Positions 34,793 through 43,408 of a DNA stretch of 64,000 nucleotides are shown here, one piece after another. Source of the DNA: Pseudomonadota bacterium. Its GTDB lineage: Bacteria; Pseudomonadota; Gammaproteobacteria; Steroidobacterales; Steroidobacteraceae. How positions within the stretch are numbered: position 1 is the stretch's first letter; each line of letters opens with the position of its first letter. The stretch lies in assembly GCA_016720075.1 (NCBI GenBank), contig JADJXW010000001.1, positions 62,001 to 126,000 of the forward strand, given 5' to 3'. Both the position numbers and the translations under genes were made by a program. The notes under the pieces are model-generated. The model had not been told where the DNA came from and did no database searches. It worked only from the letters and a program-made list of their open reading frames with translations.

Positions 34793-34878
34793 GCCTAACG
34801 ACCTAGTTGAGCGGCCGCACGCCGGCGCGCATGACAGGGCAGTTTATCGTTCACGGCCGCTCCAACGACGGGTTAGGC
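34793..34878 (-). repeat. attC site of the cassette carrying IS copy 1
   Basis: Consensus-type site: GCCTAAC ... GTTAGGC with perfectly complementary arms TTGAGCGGCCGC and GCGGCCGCTCCAA-like sequence and a GCGCATGACAGGGCAGTTTATCG loop. The insertion sequence begins nine bases beyond its right end. Confidence 0.92.
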
Positions 34879-34887
34879 ATCACTGGG

Positions 34888-36192
34888 TACGGTCCACAGA
34901 CATAGGTGACACTTTAGTCCAAGGACATGGGTGACAGTTTGATACTCGGGGCATCTACGGAGGTGCCCCATGCCATGGAGTCAAACATCGCCCATGAACC
35001 AGAAGGTGTTGTTCATTGCCGACCACCTCAAGGGTGCCCGTCCGGTCGCGGATCTATGCGCAGAGTACGGCATTTCCCGCAAGACGGCCTACAAGTGGAT
35101 CGAGCGCTACATAAAGCTTGGCGCAGCAGGGCTGGAGGATCGATCACGTCGACCTCGCGTTTCTCCTAATGCAACGGCGGATGAGGTTGTCGCGGCACTG
35201 ATCGAGCTGCGAAGGCATCACCCGCGCTGGGGCGCCAAGAAGCTGCTGAAGATCCTGAAGGACGCCATCCGCGGTGGAAGTTGCCAGGTCGCTCGGCCTG
35301 CTGCCTGATCCTGCATCGCCACGGCCTGATCCGCAGGAAGACTCGGCGACGGGTTATCGGTCATCCAGGCAAGCCGTCCTCGCTGATCCTGGGCCCGAAC
35401 CACATCTGGTGCGCCGACTTCAAAGGCCAGTTCCGCATGGGCAATGGCCGCTACTGCTATCCACTGACCGTCACCGATGCCCACAGTCGCTTCCTGCTCG
35501 GGTGCCACGGACTCACCAGCACGGCCGTGGAAGGGCAAAGCCCGTGTTCTCCCGCCTGTTCCACGAGTACGGACTGCCGCAGCTGATCCGCACCGACAAC
35601 GGCGTCCCTTTTGCCACCAACACACTGGCCAGGCTCTCGCGCTTGTCGGCCTGGTGGATACGACTCGGCGTCATGCCTCAGCTGATCGAGCCGTCCAGCC
35701 CGCAGCAGAACGGGCGACACGAACGCATGCATCGCACGCTCAAGGCCGAGACCACCCGGCCACCGGCCCATGCGATGCGATCCCAACAAGTGAAGTTCGA
35801 TCGCTTCCGGCAGGAGTTCAATCATGAACGTCCGCACGAGGCGCTCGACCAGGAAGTGCCTGCCAGTGCTTATCGACCTTCACCCAGGCCGATGCCCAGA
35901 AAGCTGCCACCGCTCGAGTATCCAGATCGGTTCGAGGTGCGCTACGTCAGCGCCAACGGCGGCATCCGCTGGAACAGTCACTGGGTCAACGTCTCCATCA
36001 CCTGCATCGGCGAATACGTTGGCCTGGAGGAGATCGATGATGGAATCTGGAATGTGTACTTTGGTGCGCTGCGTCTGGGTCGTCTGGACGAGCGCAACAT
36101 GCGAATCGAAGACGCCTACGGTAGGCTCTTCCGTCACAGGTGACTGTTACCCATGTCCCTGGACAGATCTGTTACCTATGTCCCTGGCCGCT
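34888..36192 (+). mobile_element. IS481-family insertion sequence, copy 1
   Basis: 1305 bp with imperfect terminal inverted repeats: the left end GGTCCACAGACATAGGTGACA pairs with the right end, whose complement is GGCCAGGGACATAGGTAACA; a second repeated block GGACATGGGTGACAG follows in both. Lies between the gene 36172-36525 and its attC, and the gene's last codons now come from the IS. Flanks do not match as a target duplication (CACTGGG versus CAACTCG), unlike copy 2, hinting at recombination between copies. Confidence 0.88.
34970..36143 (+). pseudogene. IS481-family transposase, copy 1, two frame breaks
   Basis: A 391-residue DDE transposase in intact form: an N-terminal helix-turn-helix (EYGISRKTAYKWIERY), a second Arg-rich HTH, then the rve core with catalytic Asp in HIWCADFKG, Asp in RTDNGVPF and Glu in NGRHERMHRTLK. 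In this copy single bases are missing near 35264 (AAGGACGCC versus AAGGGACGCC in copy 2) and near 35536 (AAGGGCAAAG versus AAGGGGCAAAG), both in G runs. The downstream part is intact to the EDAYGRLFRHR end. Confidence 0.85.
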
Positions 36193-36525
36193 CAACTCGA
36201 CACGCTCTGACACTACGACTCCATGCGCGGCGTCGCGCGCCGTAGACCAACGCCAATACTCGCAGTCGATCGCGCGGAATGCACGTGGGGAAATGCGCTC
36301 AATGCGCACGGCCGGCTCCGAGTGAGAAGTCCTAACCTCACGAAACGTGTAGCCATGAGCCCTAACGATAGTACGAAATTGCTCCATGCTGTCAGGGTCG
36401 CTTGCCGAGAATGTAATGGCCGTGGGAATCCATGGCTCGACGACAAACAAAGATCCAATAGCGGCTACGGTGAGAGCCGCCGCGGATATGCAGATGCGAA
36501 CCCGACGACTTGACCACTTTGGCAT
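36172..36525 (-). CDS. Cassette protein with N-terminal membrane anchor, 3' end altered by IS insertion
   Basis: 117 residues. A single hydrophobic segment (ISAAALTVAAIGSLFVV) near the N-terminus is followed by a periplasmic or cytoplasmic domain with EQFRTIVRAHGYTFREV and SEPAVRIERISPRAFRAIDCEYW. The last six residues and the stop are encoded by the IS right end. No family recognised. The start lies eight bases from the adjacent attC. Confidence 0.6.
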   Translation of the reverse strand: MPKWSSRRVRICISAAALTVAAIGSLFVVEPWIPTAITFSASDPDSMEQFRTIVRAHGYTFREVRTSHSEPAVRIERISPRAFRAIDCEYWRWSTARDAAHGVVVSERVELSGQGHR

Positions 36526-36532
36526 CTGTGCG

Positions 36533-36618
36533 ATCTAACGACCTAGTTGAGCGGCCGCACGCCGGCGCACATCACAGGGCACTTTATCGTTCACGGCCGC
36601 TCCAACGACGGGTTAGAG
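36533..36618 (-). repeat. attC site of the DUF2007 cassette
   Basis: Consensus type, ATCTAAC ... GTTAGAG, arms TTGAGCGGCCGC and GCGGCCGCTCCAA-like, loop GCGCACATCACAGGGCACTTTATCG. Confidence 0.92.
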
Positions 36619-36646
36619 CGCATCAAGCTGGACATGCCGGCAGTCC

Positions 36647-37033
36647 TTACAGCGCCATCCGTTTCGGGGTGGCGGAAACATGGCCGCAATGAAGAAACTC
36701 AAGACGACAAGCAGAGTCCACCATGCCGAGTGTCGGCTGCAAGTTTCTAGATCCGCAGCTCTTACATATAGCGGGAGGAAGCCCAAACTCCTCCTCCAGC
36801 GGTAGGGCAAACTCTCCAGCGCGCTGGCGACTCAATACGGATCGCGCCGCATCGACGGACTCGGGTGGAACCTGGAGTCGGACACCTCCGACTGCAAGGG
36901 CATGGCTCCAGTTCATGCGAACGATGTTCTCGTCTGCAAGAATGGCCATGATGCCCTCAGACTCCAATAGGCCCCTCGCGATTTCCGCCTCCCACGGATG
37001 CAGATAGGTTGCAACTGTCGTGTAGGCAGGCAC
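36647..37033 (-). CDS. DUF2007 domain cassette protein
   Basis: 128 residues from a GTG 15 bp after the attC boundary; the longer open frame upstream lies in the attC and IS and is not credible. The DUF2007 domain (YLHPWEAEIARGLLESEGI, SVDAARSVL) is a small ferredoxin-like fold annotated as a putative signal transducer. A C-terminal zinc-ribbon-like part follows (CKSCGSRNL and LHCGH). Function unknown. Confidence 0.75.
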   Translation of the reverse strand: MPAYTTVATYLHPWEAEIARGLLESEGIMAILADENIVRMNWSHALAVGGVRLQVPPESVDAARSVLSRQRAGEFALPLEEEFGLPPAICKSCGSRNLQPTLGMVDSACRLEFLHCGHVSATPKRMAL

Positions 37034-37047
37034 GGCGGTGGGAATGC

Positions 37048-37134
37048 GCTCTAACGTCCTAGTTGAGCGGCCGGGCGCCGGCGCACATGACAGGGCAGTT
37101 GATCGTTCACGGCCGCTCCAACGACGGGTTAGAC
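37048..37134 (-). repeat. attC site of the cassette carrying IS copy 2
   Basis: GCTCTAACGTCC ... GTTAGAC with arms TTGAGCGGCCGGGC and GGCCGCTCCAA; two deviations from consensus in the left arm (GTCC, GGCCGGG). IS copy 2 starts ten bases beyond its right end. Confidence 0.9.
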
Positions 37135-37144
37135 GACCACTAGG

Positions 37145-38450
37145 TACGGTCCACAGACATAGGTGACACTTTAGTCCAAGGACATGGGTGACAGTTTGAT
37201 ACTCGGGGCATCTACGGAGGTGCCCCATGCCATGGAGTCAAACATCGCCCATGAACCAGAAGGTGTTGTTCATTGCCGACCACCTCAAGGGTGCCCGTCC
37301 GGTCGCGGATCTATGCGCAGAGTACGGCATTTCCCGCAAGACGGCCTACAAGTGGATCGAGCGCTACATAAAGCTTGGCGCAGCAGGGCTGGAGGATCGA
37401 TCACGTCGACCTCGCGTTTCTCCTAATGCAACGGCGGATGAGGTTGTCGCGGCACTGATCGAGCTGCGAAGGCATCACCCGAGCTGGGGCGCCAAGAAGC
37501 TGCTGAAGATCCTGAAGGGACGCCATCCGCGGTGGAAGTTGCCAGGTCGCTCGGCCTGCTGCCTGATCCTGCATCGCCACGGCCTGATCCGCAGGAAGAC
37601 TCGGCGACGGGTTATCGGTCATCCAGGCAAGCCGTCCTCGCTGATCCTGGGCCCGAACCACATCTGGTGCGCCGACTTCAAAGGCCAGTTCCGCATGGGC
37701 AATGGCCGCTACTGCTATCCACTGACCGTCACCGATGCCCACAGTCGCTTCCTGCTCGGGTGCCACGGACTCACCAGCACGGCCGTGGAAGGGGCAAAGC
37801 CCGTGTTCTCCCGCCTGTTCCACGAGTACGGACTGCCGCAGCTGATCCGCACCGACAACGGCGTCCCCTTTGCCACCAACACACTGGCCAGGCTCTCGCG
37901 CTTGTCGGCCTGGTGGATACGACTCGGCGTCATGCCTCAGCTGATCGAGCCGTCCAGCCCGCAGCAGAACGGGCGACACGAACGCATGCATCGCACGCTC
38001 AAGGCCGAGACCACCCGGCCACCGGCCCAGCGATGCGATCCCAACAAGTGAAGTTCGATCGCTTCCGGCAGGAGTTCAATCATGAACGTCCGCACGAGGC
38101 GCTCGACCAGGAAGTGCCTGCCAGTGCTTATCGACCTTCACCCAGGCCGATGCCCAGAAAGCTGCCACCGCTCGAGTATCCAGATCGGTTCGAGGTGCGC
38201 TACGTCAGCGCCAACGGCGGCATCCGCTGGAACAGTCGCTGGGTCAACGTCTCCATCACCTGCATCGGCGAATACGTTGGCCTGGAGGAGATCGATGATG
38301 GAATCTGGAATGTGTACTTTGGTGCGCTGCGTCTGGGTCGTCTGGACGAGCGCAACATGCGAATCGAAGACGCCTACGGTAGGCTCTTCCGTCACAGGTG
38401 ACTGTTACCCATGTCCCTGGACAGATCTGTTACCTATGTCCCTGGCCGCT
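37145..38450 (+). mobile_element. IS481-family insertion sequence, copy 2
   Basis: 1306 bp, over 98 percent identical to copy 1 by eye. It is flanked on both sides by CACTAGG, a 7-bp direct repeat consistent with a target duplication. Removing the IS and one repeat restores a cassette in which the gene's stop TAG lies eight bases from the attC edge. Orientation identical to copies 1 and 3. Confidence 0.9.
37227..38401 (+). pseudogene. IS481-family transposase, copy 2, one frame break
   Basis: Best-preserved copy. The frame is continuous from MPWSQTSPMNQKVLF through all three catalytic acidic residues (WCADFKG, RTDNGVPF, NGRHERM), then breaks near 38030, where GCCCAGCGATG lacks one T present in copies 1 and 3 (GCCCATGCGATG). 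Restoring that base yields the full 391 residues ending RLFRHR. It could therefore be active if the missing base is a reading error. Confidence 0.85.
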
Positions 38451-38452
38451 CA

Positions 38453-38842
38453 CTAGGCATTTGGGTCCAGCATCGTCCATACATGCTTCCACGCGCCTCC
38501 GACCCTTTCATAGAAAAGTGACCTTCCAAGTCCGCCGCCTTCCCATCGAAGGATGGTAATGCGCCCGTCTGTCGTCACGCTGGGAATTGATCCACTCGCG
38601 GGCTTAATAGACCGCAACAGATCGAGCGCAGCGGGCTTATCCAGGTTTGTGTACACAGCTATGGTGTTCGTATCGCTGCAGAGCTCGTCCCACTTGACGT
38701 CACAACGGCGAAACACATAGCGAGGATTGTTGCGATCCGCTTCGCTCAGTTTGGGTGGATTCGGGACATAGATTCTGATTGGGTCGGCTGCCGTTGCGCA
38801 CAGCGAGGACGCGAGCACTATCATGGCGTAAGCGGTGCGCAT
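38453..38842 (-). CDS. Cassette-encoded secreted protein
   Basis: 129 residues. Signal peptide MRTAYAMIVLASSLCATAADP. The mature part is beta-rich (IRIYVPNPPKL, GRITILRWEGGGLGRSLFYERVGGAW) with two cysteines (RRCDVKWDELCS) probably forming a disulfide. The start lies four bases after the attC boundary and the stop just before IS copy 2. No family recognised. Confidence 0.72.
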   Translation of the reverse strand: MRTAYAMIVLASSLCATAADPIRIYVPNPPKLSEADRNNPRYVFRRCDVKWDELCSDTNTIAVYTNLDKPAALDLLRSIKPASGSIPSVTTDGRITILRWEGGGLGRSLFYERVGGAWKHVWTMLDPNA

Positions 38843-38846
38843 GGTC

Positions 38847-38932
38847 GTCTAACGACCTAGTTGAGCGGCCGCCCACTGACGCCGCGGTATGTGCAGTTTA
38901 TCGTTCACGGCCGCTCCAACGACGGGTTAGAG
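38847..38932 (-). repeat. attC site
   Basis: GTCTAAC ... GTTAGAG, arms TTGAGCGGCCGCC and GGCCGCTCCAA, with a distinct loop CACTGACGCCGCGGTATGTGCAGTTTATCG. Encodes the NPSLERP tail of the 38905 gene. Confidence 0.92.
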
Positions 38933-39336
38933 CGCAGTGCGCTGCCGGCGTGGGCGGCACATGCTCCTATCGTTGCGTAAGCGATGCCGGTAGCGAGCAC
39001 CATTACCCATGCCTCCATGCCACCGGCAGCCGACCACTCCATAGCAAGATATGTTGTCCCACCATAGGTGTTGAGCATAACGGCCAGGAGGAAGCAAACG
39101 AGCGCTCCCATCGCCATGGGCTTTGACCTGCTGAAGTACCCAGTGACGACTCCAGGGACTACGTACTGGAGCGCCTTGGAGATTGTCGCTATCGCTTCCC
39201 ACCAGAGTGGGTCGTGCATTTCGTCCGGATAAGTCGCTCGAAGGGTTCGCCCAATATAGCCGAAGAGGGCCGCCCAACAGACGCCGACCAAGAGGCCCGT
39301 TGCGACCGCTCTTATGGAGTTGGCAACGTTGGTCAT
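38905..39336 (-). CDS. Cassette membrane protein ending in the attC-encoded tail
   Basis: 143 residues with four hydrophobic segments (VATGLLVGVCWAALFGYIG, ALQYVVPGVVTGYF, MGALVCFLLAVMLNTYGG, AWVMVLATGIAYATIGACAA). The frame has no own stop and terminates in the attC with RSNPSLERP. It starts six bases after the preceding attC boundary. Unknown function. Confidence 0.72.
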   Translation of the reverse strand: MTNVANSIRAVATGLLVGVCWAALFGYIGRTLRATYPDEMHDPLWWEAIATISKALQYVVPGVVTGYFSRSKPMAMGALVCFLLAVMLNTYGGTTYLAMEWSAAGGMEAWVMVLATGIAYATIGACAAHAGSALRSNPSLERP

Positions 39337-39341
39337 TCTGC

Positions 39342-39466
39342 GCCTAACGACCTAGTTGAGCGGCCGCACGCCGGCGCCCTGGCGCACGACTGCTGGGCCG
39401 GAAGCCTGGACCACGGTGGTGCGCGTGCAGTTTATCGATCACGGCCGCTCCAACGACGGGTTAGGT
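39342..39466 (-). repeat. Long attC site (125 bp)
   Basis: GCCTAAC ... GTTAGGT with consensus arms but a loop 40 bp longer than the others (GCCCTGGCGCACGACTGCTGGGCC and following). The extra sequence is itself GC-rich and could fold. The arms are intact, so it may still recombine. Confidence 0.9.
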
Positions 39467-39517
39467 GGCACTTAGCAACACCGCTAACCCGCGTCTCCCG
39501 GCCCCTTCAGGGCTCCA

Positions 39518-39826
39518 TCACCACCAAGCGGGTCCATCCAGCAGCGCCCTTACCACGAAGTAGCCGCCAACAGGTGGCTTGAGCAGGAGCGCGCCGGCCG
39601 AAATAGGGACTCCCGGAGGTGCAAGATTTGACTTTCCGTCCGGTGATATCGGAGCCGTTTGCGGCGTGACATCGGAGGAAACCAAGACAATGCCGAGCGA
39701 TTCTGTGACAGCCACCCAATCCCTCGCTGCCACACCGGCTGGTCTGTCTGGTGAGCTAGCAGAAATCGCGATGAAAGAGACTGTCGCTGCCGCAACCGCA
39801 GTTGCACCGAGAATGAGCCGTTTCAT
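39518..39826 (-). CDS. Cassette-encoded exported protein
   Basis: 102 residues. A signal peptide (MKRLILGATAVAAATVSFIAIS) and a short mature domain (DWVAVTESLGIVLVSSDV, GALLLKPPVGGYFVVRALLDGPAWW). No cysteines. No family. Start codon 50 bp from the attC boundary, one of the larger gaps in the array. Confidence 0.68.
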   Translation of the reverse strand: MKRLILGATAVAAATVSFIAISASSPDRPAGVAARDWVAVTESLGIVLVSSDVTPQTAPISPDGKSNLAPPGVPISAGALLLKPPVGGYFVVRALLDGPAWW

Positions 39827-39879
39827 AGATGCTCCTTACGATTAGCACTCCGAAAAACTTAGCACGGGGCATCGGTGCC

Positions 39880-39964
39880 ACCTAACGACCAGTTGAGCGG
39901 CCGCGCGCCGGCACACATGACAGGGCAGTTTATCGTTCACGGCCGCTCCAACGACGGGTTAGGT
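39880..39964 (-). repeat. attC site
   Basis: ACCTAAC ... GTTAGGT, consensus arms; left core reads GACCAGTTGAG, one base shorter than GACCTAGTTGAG (possible read error). Confidence 0.92.
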
Positions 39965-39973
39965 CGCAACAGG

Positions 39974-40261
39974 CTAAGTCATGCATACGACGTCAACCGG
40001 AGACTCATAACCGTCTGGTGTGGGCTGGTACTCAAGCCGTATGTTGCCGCAATTCGAGGCGCTTCGGCTCGCCGGGCAATGCAAGTAGCGCCCATCGTCG
40101 CGTACATACCACCGTCCAGAACCAGCATTAGGCTCCCTGCGCAAAGCGGCAGGCAGATCGCGAGTGATGGTCCACTCCGGTCCAACAACGTAGTCGCACG
40201 GCCCTACGGTGGCGCAACCGGATAGCACGAGTCCGAGGAGAATCTTGCTCGCGCGAAACAT
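39974..40261 (-). CDS. Cassette-encoded lipoprotein
   Basis: 95 residues. Lipobox LVLSGCATV after a short basic N-terminus. The mature domain has five further cysteines (GPCDYVVGP, YLHCPASRSASNCGNI, VVCMT) and several Trp/Tyr/Arg residues. Unknown family. Starts four bases after the attC boundary. Confidence 0.72.
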   Translation of the reverse strand: MFRASKILLGLVLSGCATVGPCDYVVGPEWTITRDLPAALRREPNAGSGRWYVRDDGRYLHCPASRSASNCGNIRLEYQPTPDGYESPVDVVCMT

Positions 40262-40265
40262 TGCG

Positions 40266-40351
40266 ACCTAACGACCTAGTTGAGCGGCCGCACGCTGAGG
40301 CCACGCTATGAGCAGTTTATCGTTCACGGCCGCTCCAACGACGGGTTAGAC
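40266..40351 (-). repeat. attC site of the cassette carrying IS copy 3
   Basis: ACCTAAC ... GTTAGAC, consensus arms, loop of the CTGAGGCCACGCTATGAGCAG subtype. IS copy 3 begins nine bases beyond its right end. Confidence 0.92.
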
Positions 40352-40360
40352 CACACCTGG

Positions 40361-41666
40361 TACGGTCCACAGACATAGGTGACACTTTGGTCCAAGGACA
40401 TGGGTGACAGTTTGATACTCGGGGCATCTACGGAGGTGCCCCATGCCATGGAGTCAAACATCGCCCATGAACCAGAAGGTGTTGTTCATTGCCGACCACC
40501 TCAAGGGTGCCCGTCCGGTCGCGGATCTATGCGCAGAGTACGGCATTTCCCGCAAGACGGCCTACAAGTGGATCGAGCGCTACACCAAAGCTTGGCGCAG
40601 CAGGGCTGGAGGATCGATACGTCGACCTCGCGTTTCTCTAATGCAACGGCGGATGAGGTTGTCGCGGCACTGATCGAGCTGCGAAGGCATCACCCGCGCT
40701 GGGGCGCCAAGAAGCTGCTGAAGATCCTGAAGGACGCCATCCGCGGTGGAAGTTGCCAGGTCGCTCGGCCTGCTGCCTGATCCTGCATCGCCACGGCCTG
40801 ATCCGCAGGAAGACTCGGCGACGGGTTATCGGTCATCCAGGCAAGCCGTCCTCGCTGATCCTGGGCCCCGAACCACATCTGGTGCGCCGACTTCAAAGGC
40901 CAGTTCCGCATGGGCAATGGCCGCTACTGCTATCCACTGACCGTCACCGATGCCCACAGCCGCTTCCTGCTCGGGTGCCACGGACTCACCAGCACGGCCG
41001 TGGAAGGGGCAAAGCCCGTGTTCTCCCGCCTGTTCCACGAGTACGGACTGCCGCAGCTGATCCGCACCGACAACGGCGTCCCCTTTTGCCACCAACACAC
41101 TGGCCAGGCTCTCGCGCTTGTCGGCCTGGTGGATACGACTCGGCGTCATGCCTCAGCTGATCGAGCCGTCCAGCCCGCAGCAGAACGGGCGACACGAACG
41201 CATGCATCGCACGCTCAAGGCCGAGACCACCCGGCCACCGGCCCATGCGATGCGATCCCAACAAGTGAAGTTCGATCGCTTCCGGCAGGAGTTCAATCAT
41301 GAACGTCCGCACGAGGCGCTCGACCAGGAAGTGCCTGCCAGTTACATCGACCTTCACCCAGGCCGATGCCCGGCAAGCTGCCACCGCTCGAGTATCCAGA
41401 TCGGTTCGAGGTGCGCTACGTCAGCGCCAACGGCGGCATCCGCTGGAACAGTCGCTGGGTCAACGTCTCCATCACCTGCATCGGCGAATACGTTGGCCTG
41501 GAGGAGATCGATGATGGAATCTGGAATTGTACTTTTGGTGCGCTGCGTCTGGGTCGTCTGGACGAGCGCAACATGCGAATCGAAGACGCCTACGGTAGGC
41601 TCTTCCGTCACAGGTGACTGTTACCCATGTCCCTGGACAGATCTGTTACCTATGTCCCTGGCCGCT
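40361..41666 (+). mobile_element. IS481-family insertion sequence, copy 3
   Basis: 1306 bp, same ends and orientation as copies 1 and 2. Flanks CACCTGG (left) and CACCTAGG (right) would be an 8-bp target duplication if one A is missing on the left. It lies directly after the stop codon of the 41670-41948 gene. Confidence 0.88.
40443..41617 (+). pseudogene. IS481-family transposase, copy 3, multiple frame breaks
   Basis: Same protein as in copy 2, but with at least seven small indels: TACACCAAAGC for TACATAAAGC, GATCGATACG for GATCGATCACG, TTTCTCTAATG for TTTCTCCTAATG, GGGCCCCGAAC for GGGCCCGAAC, CCCTTTTGCC, CAGTTACATCG for CAGTGCTTATCG, and GGAATTGTAC for GGAATGTGTAC. Motifs around the acidic residues remain recognisable. 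Too many changes for a functional product as written. Confidence 0.85.
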
Positions 41667-41669
41667 CAC

Positions 41670-41948
41670 CTAGGCACTCCCGAGCAGGCGCGCTACGCAT
41701 GCATCGCATCCCTTGACCGCAACCAATATGCCGAAGATTGAGACCGCGAGGAACATCAGGAACGCTGTAAAGAGAGCCGGGTGCGGAAGGTCTGGCAAGA
41801 AGTATGCAATCGCCGCGAGAAAACAAAGCGCACTCACCGTGCAGATGCCGAGCAACACAGGTCGCTTCCATGGCTTCTCAGCTAGGGGACCCCAGAAGCA
41901 AACAGAGGCCACCGACTTGCAGTATCCGCAGGGAGTAGCGTGGCGCAT
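41670..41948 (-). CDS. Cassette membrane protein with cysteine pairs
   Basis: 92 residues. Two hydrophobic segments (GICTVSALCFLAAIAYFLPD and ALFTAFLMFLAVSIFGILVA) flanked by CGYC at the N-terminus and CDAC at the C-terminus, which could bind zinc or form a redox site. The stop codon abuts IS copy 3. Start eight bases from the attC. No family recognised. Confidence 0.68.
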   Translation of the reverse strand: MRHATPCGYCKSVASVCFWGPLAEKPWKRPVLLGICTVSALCFLAAIAYFLPDLPHPALFTAFLMFLAVSIFGILVAVKGCDACVARLLGSA

Positions 41949-41956
41949 ACAGTGTG

Positions 41957-42042
41957 GTCTAACGACCTAGTTGAGCGGCCGCGCGCCGACGCCCATGACA
42001 GGGCAGTTTATCGATCACGGCCGCTCCAACGACGGGTTAGAC
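41957..42042 (-). repeat. attC site
   Basis: GTCTAAC ... GTTAGAC, consensus arms, loop GACGCCCATGACAGGGCAGTTTATCGATCAC. Confidence 0.92.
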
Positions 42043-42084
42043 CGCAACTGCAGATCGGTAAATGTGGAGACCTCGAGCAACGCC

Positions 42085-42462
42085 TCAGCTCCCAATCGGT
42101 GCCTGGCACACTGAACACAATCGATGCCTCGATGTTGCTCGGGTTGTCGAGGCCTTCAGGCGCTTTGAATCCCAGCACCCAGGGCAGTAGAGCCCATCGT
42201 CGTCCTTGAATTTGTAGCAGCCCCACTGCCTACCTATTGGCTTCTCATCATCAGCCGGCTTGGTGCGCTTGAGGAGGCTGTTCTCAGCCTCGAGCTTTGC
42301 AATGGTTTCCTTGAGACCAACAGCTTCCAACTTTAGATCGGCAAGGTCACTCAACAGGTCCGCAAGGAGATTCTTGAACTCAGCGTCCGCCACGTGTTTC
42401 GAGATGTCGCGAAGACGCTGCGCGAGCGAGATAGTTTGAGCGACGGTGGAAACTATATCCAT
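42085..42462 (-). CDS. Cassette protein with coiled coil and zinc-ribbon-like end
   Basis: 125 residues. The first 70 are helical with heptads (LADLLSDLADLKLEAVGLKE, IAKLEAENSLLKR), followed by YKFKDDDGLYCPGCWDSKR and LCSVCQAPIG, giving two CxxC pairs. This layout (helical N-terminus plus zinc ribbon) recurs in small bacterial accessory proteins. It has an AAGGA ribosome site five bases before the ATG, one of the few cassettes with a clear one. Soluble, probably DNA- or protein-binding. Confidence 0.78.
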   Translation of the reverse strand: MDIVSTVAQTISLAQRLRDISKHVADAEFKNLLADLLSDLADLKLEAVGLKETIAKLEAENSLLKRTKPADDEKPIGRQWGCYKFKDDDGLYCPGCWDSKRLKASTTRATSRHRLCSVCQAPIGS

Positions 42463-42474
42463 GGTGTCCTTGCG

Positions 42475-42560
42475 GTCTAACGACCTAGTTGAGCGGCCGC
42501 GCGCCGGCGCACATGACAGGGCACTTTATCGTTCACGGCCGCTCCAACGACGGGTTAGGC
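42475..42560 (-). repeat. attC site
   Basis: GTCTAAC ... GTTAGGC, consensus arms, loop GCGCACATGACAGGGCACTTTATCG. Confidence 0.93.
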
Positions 42561-42623
42561 CGGGGCTTAACAGTAATCTCATGCACCGGAAGTTCACCCA
42601 TGTGCGCCTGGATGGCCTCTTCA

Positions 42624-42872
42624 TCACTGGAGTCGTTGGCAATGTCCGGCGCCCAGCAGCGTCATAACCAAGGCAAGCCCAAACAACAGCCATAGGCCGC
42701 CCCAGATTGCTCTAGCTACAGACTCCCCGGCAAGGGTCACTAGCGAGTCATAGAGGCCAAGAAACTCCCACTGCGAAGTGGGGCGCGCCCCTGACGGCGA
42801 GAGCACAAACAACAACGGCATGCCAACTAAGCCGATGATCGACACGCCAAGTGCTACGGAGCGCAGTCGCAT
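42624..42872 (-). CDS. Cassette membrane protein
   Basis: 82 residues with two hydrophobic segments (LGVSIIGLVGMPLLFVLSP and IWGGLWLLFGLALVMTLLGAG). Starts seven bases from the attC boundary. The region between the stop and its attC, about 60 bp, has no clear frame of its own. Unknown function. Confidence 0.65.
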   Translation of the reverse strand: MRLRSVALGVSIIGLVGMPLLFVLSPSGARPTSQWEFLGLYDSLVTLAGESVARAIWGGLWLLFGLALVMTLLGAGHCQRLQ

Positions 42873-42878
42873 ACTCAG

Positions 42879-42964
42879 GCCTAACGACCTAGTTGAGCGG
42901 CCGCGCGCCGGCGCACATGACAGGGCACTTTATCGTTCACGGCCGCTCCAACGACGGGTTAGGT
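42879..42964 (-). repeat. attC site
   Basis: GCCTAAC ... GTTAGGT, consensus arms and loop, nearly identical to the sites at 42475 and 43845. Confidence 0.93.
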
Positions 42965-42982
42965 CGGGACACGATAGTTACC

Positions 42983-43393
42983 CTAATGCTGAACCGTGAA
43001 TGCATTGCGGACCCTACCGTCATAGCCAAAGTACACGTCAAGCGTGTCGCTATCCATGCGAAAGCCGCTCCACGAACCAATAGAGTAGCTGAGGCACTGT
43101 CCAAGATCCCCGGCAGGCGGAGTCAGCTTGCTGCATGGCGCTTCCGGCGGGCCGAGCAGAGCTAGCACGTCGCTTCGTGTCGGCTGGCCGCGCTCCAGGC
43201 GGCCAATCAAGTCGGACGCCATATGCCCACGAGGACTATCAGGATCCCAACTGCCACGCCACTTGCTCCACAAAGCCTGGTCAAAGGATGCGTTATCGAA
43301 TGGATCTGTCGGATTGTCCCAAAGGAGCCACAGAGCGACGGCACCGACGATACCGCAAACGACGATTAGCAGCTTCTTGCGTGACGCGCGCAT
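42983..43393 (-). CDS. Cassette membrane-anchored protein, possible BamE/SmpA-like fold
   Basis: 136 residues. One N-terminal membrane segment (LIVVCGIVGAVALWLLW), then ASDLIGRLERGQPTRSDVLALLGPPE, which resembles the helix-turn 'G.t..dV...lG.P' start of BamE-like domains, and a beta-hairpin LDVYFGYDGRVRNAFTV. Two cysteines (APCSKL, GQCLSY). The BamE-like suggestion is tentative. Confidence 0.7.
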   Translation of the reverse strand: MRASRKKLLIVVCGIVGAVALWLLWDNPTDPFDNASFDQALWSKWRGSWDPDSPRGHMASDLIGRLERGQPTRSDVLALLGPPEAPCSKLTPPAGDLGQCLSYSIGSWSGFRMDSDTLDVYFGYDGRVRNAFTVQH

Positions 43394-43408
43394 TGCCGAT
43401 TCAGAGCG

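Noticed and set aside
34927..35169. An alternative 80-residue frame at the 5' end of each IS copy
   Set aside because: It is an out-of-frame reading of the transposase N-terminus; the helix-turn-helix lies in the other frame.
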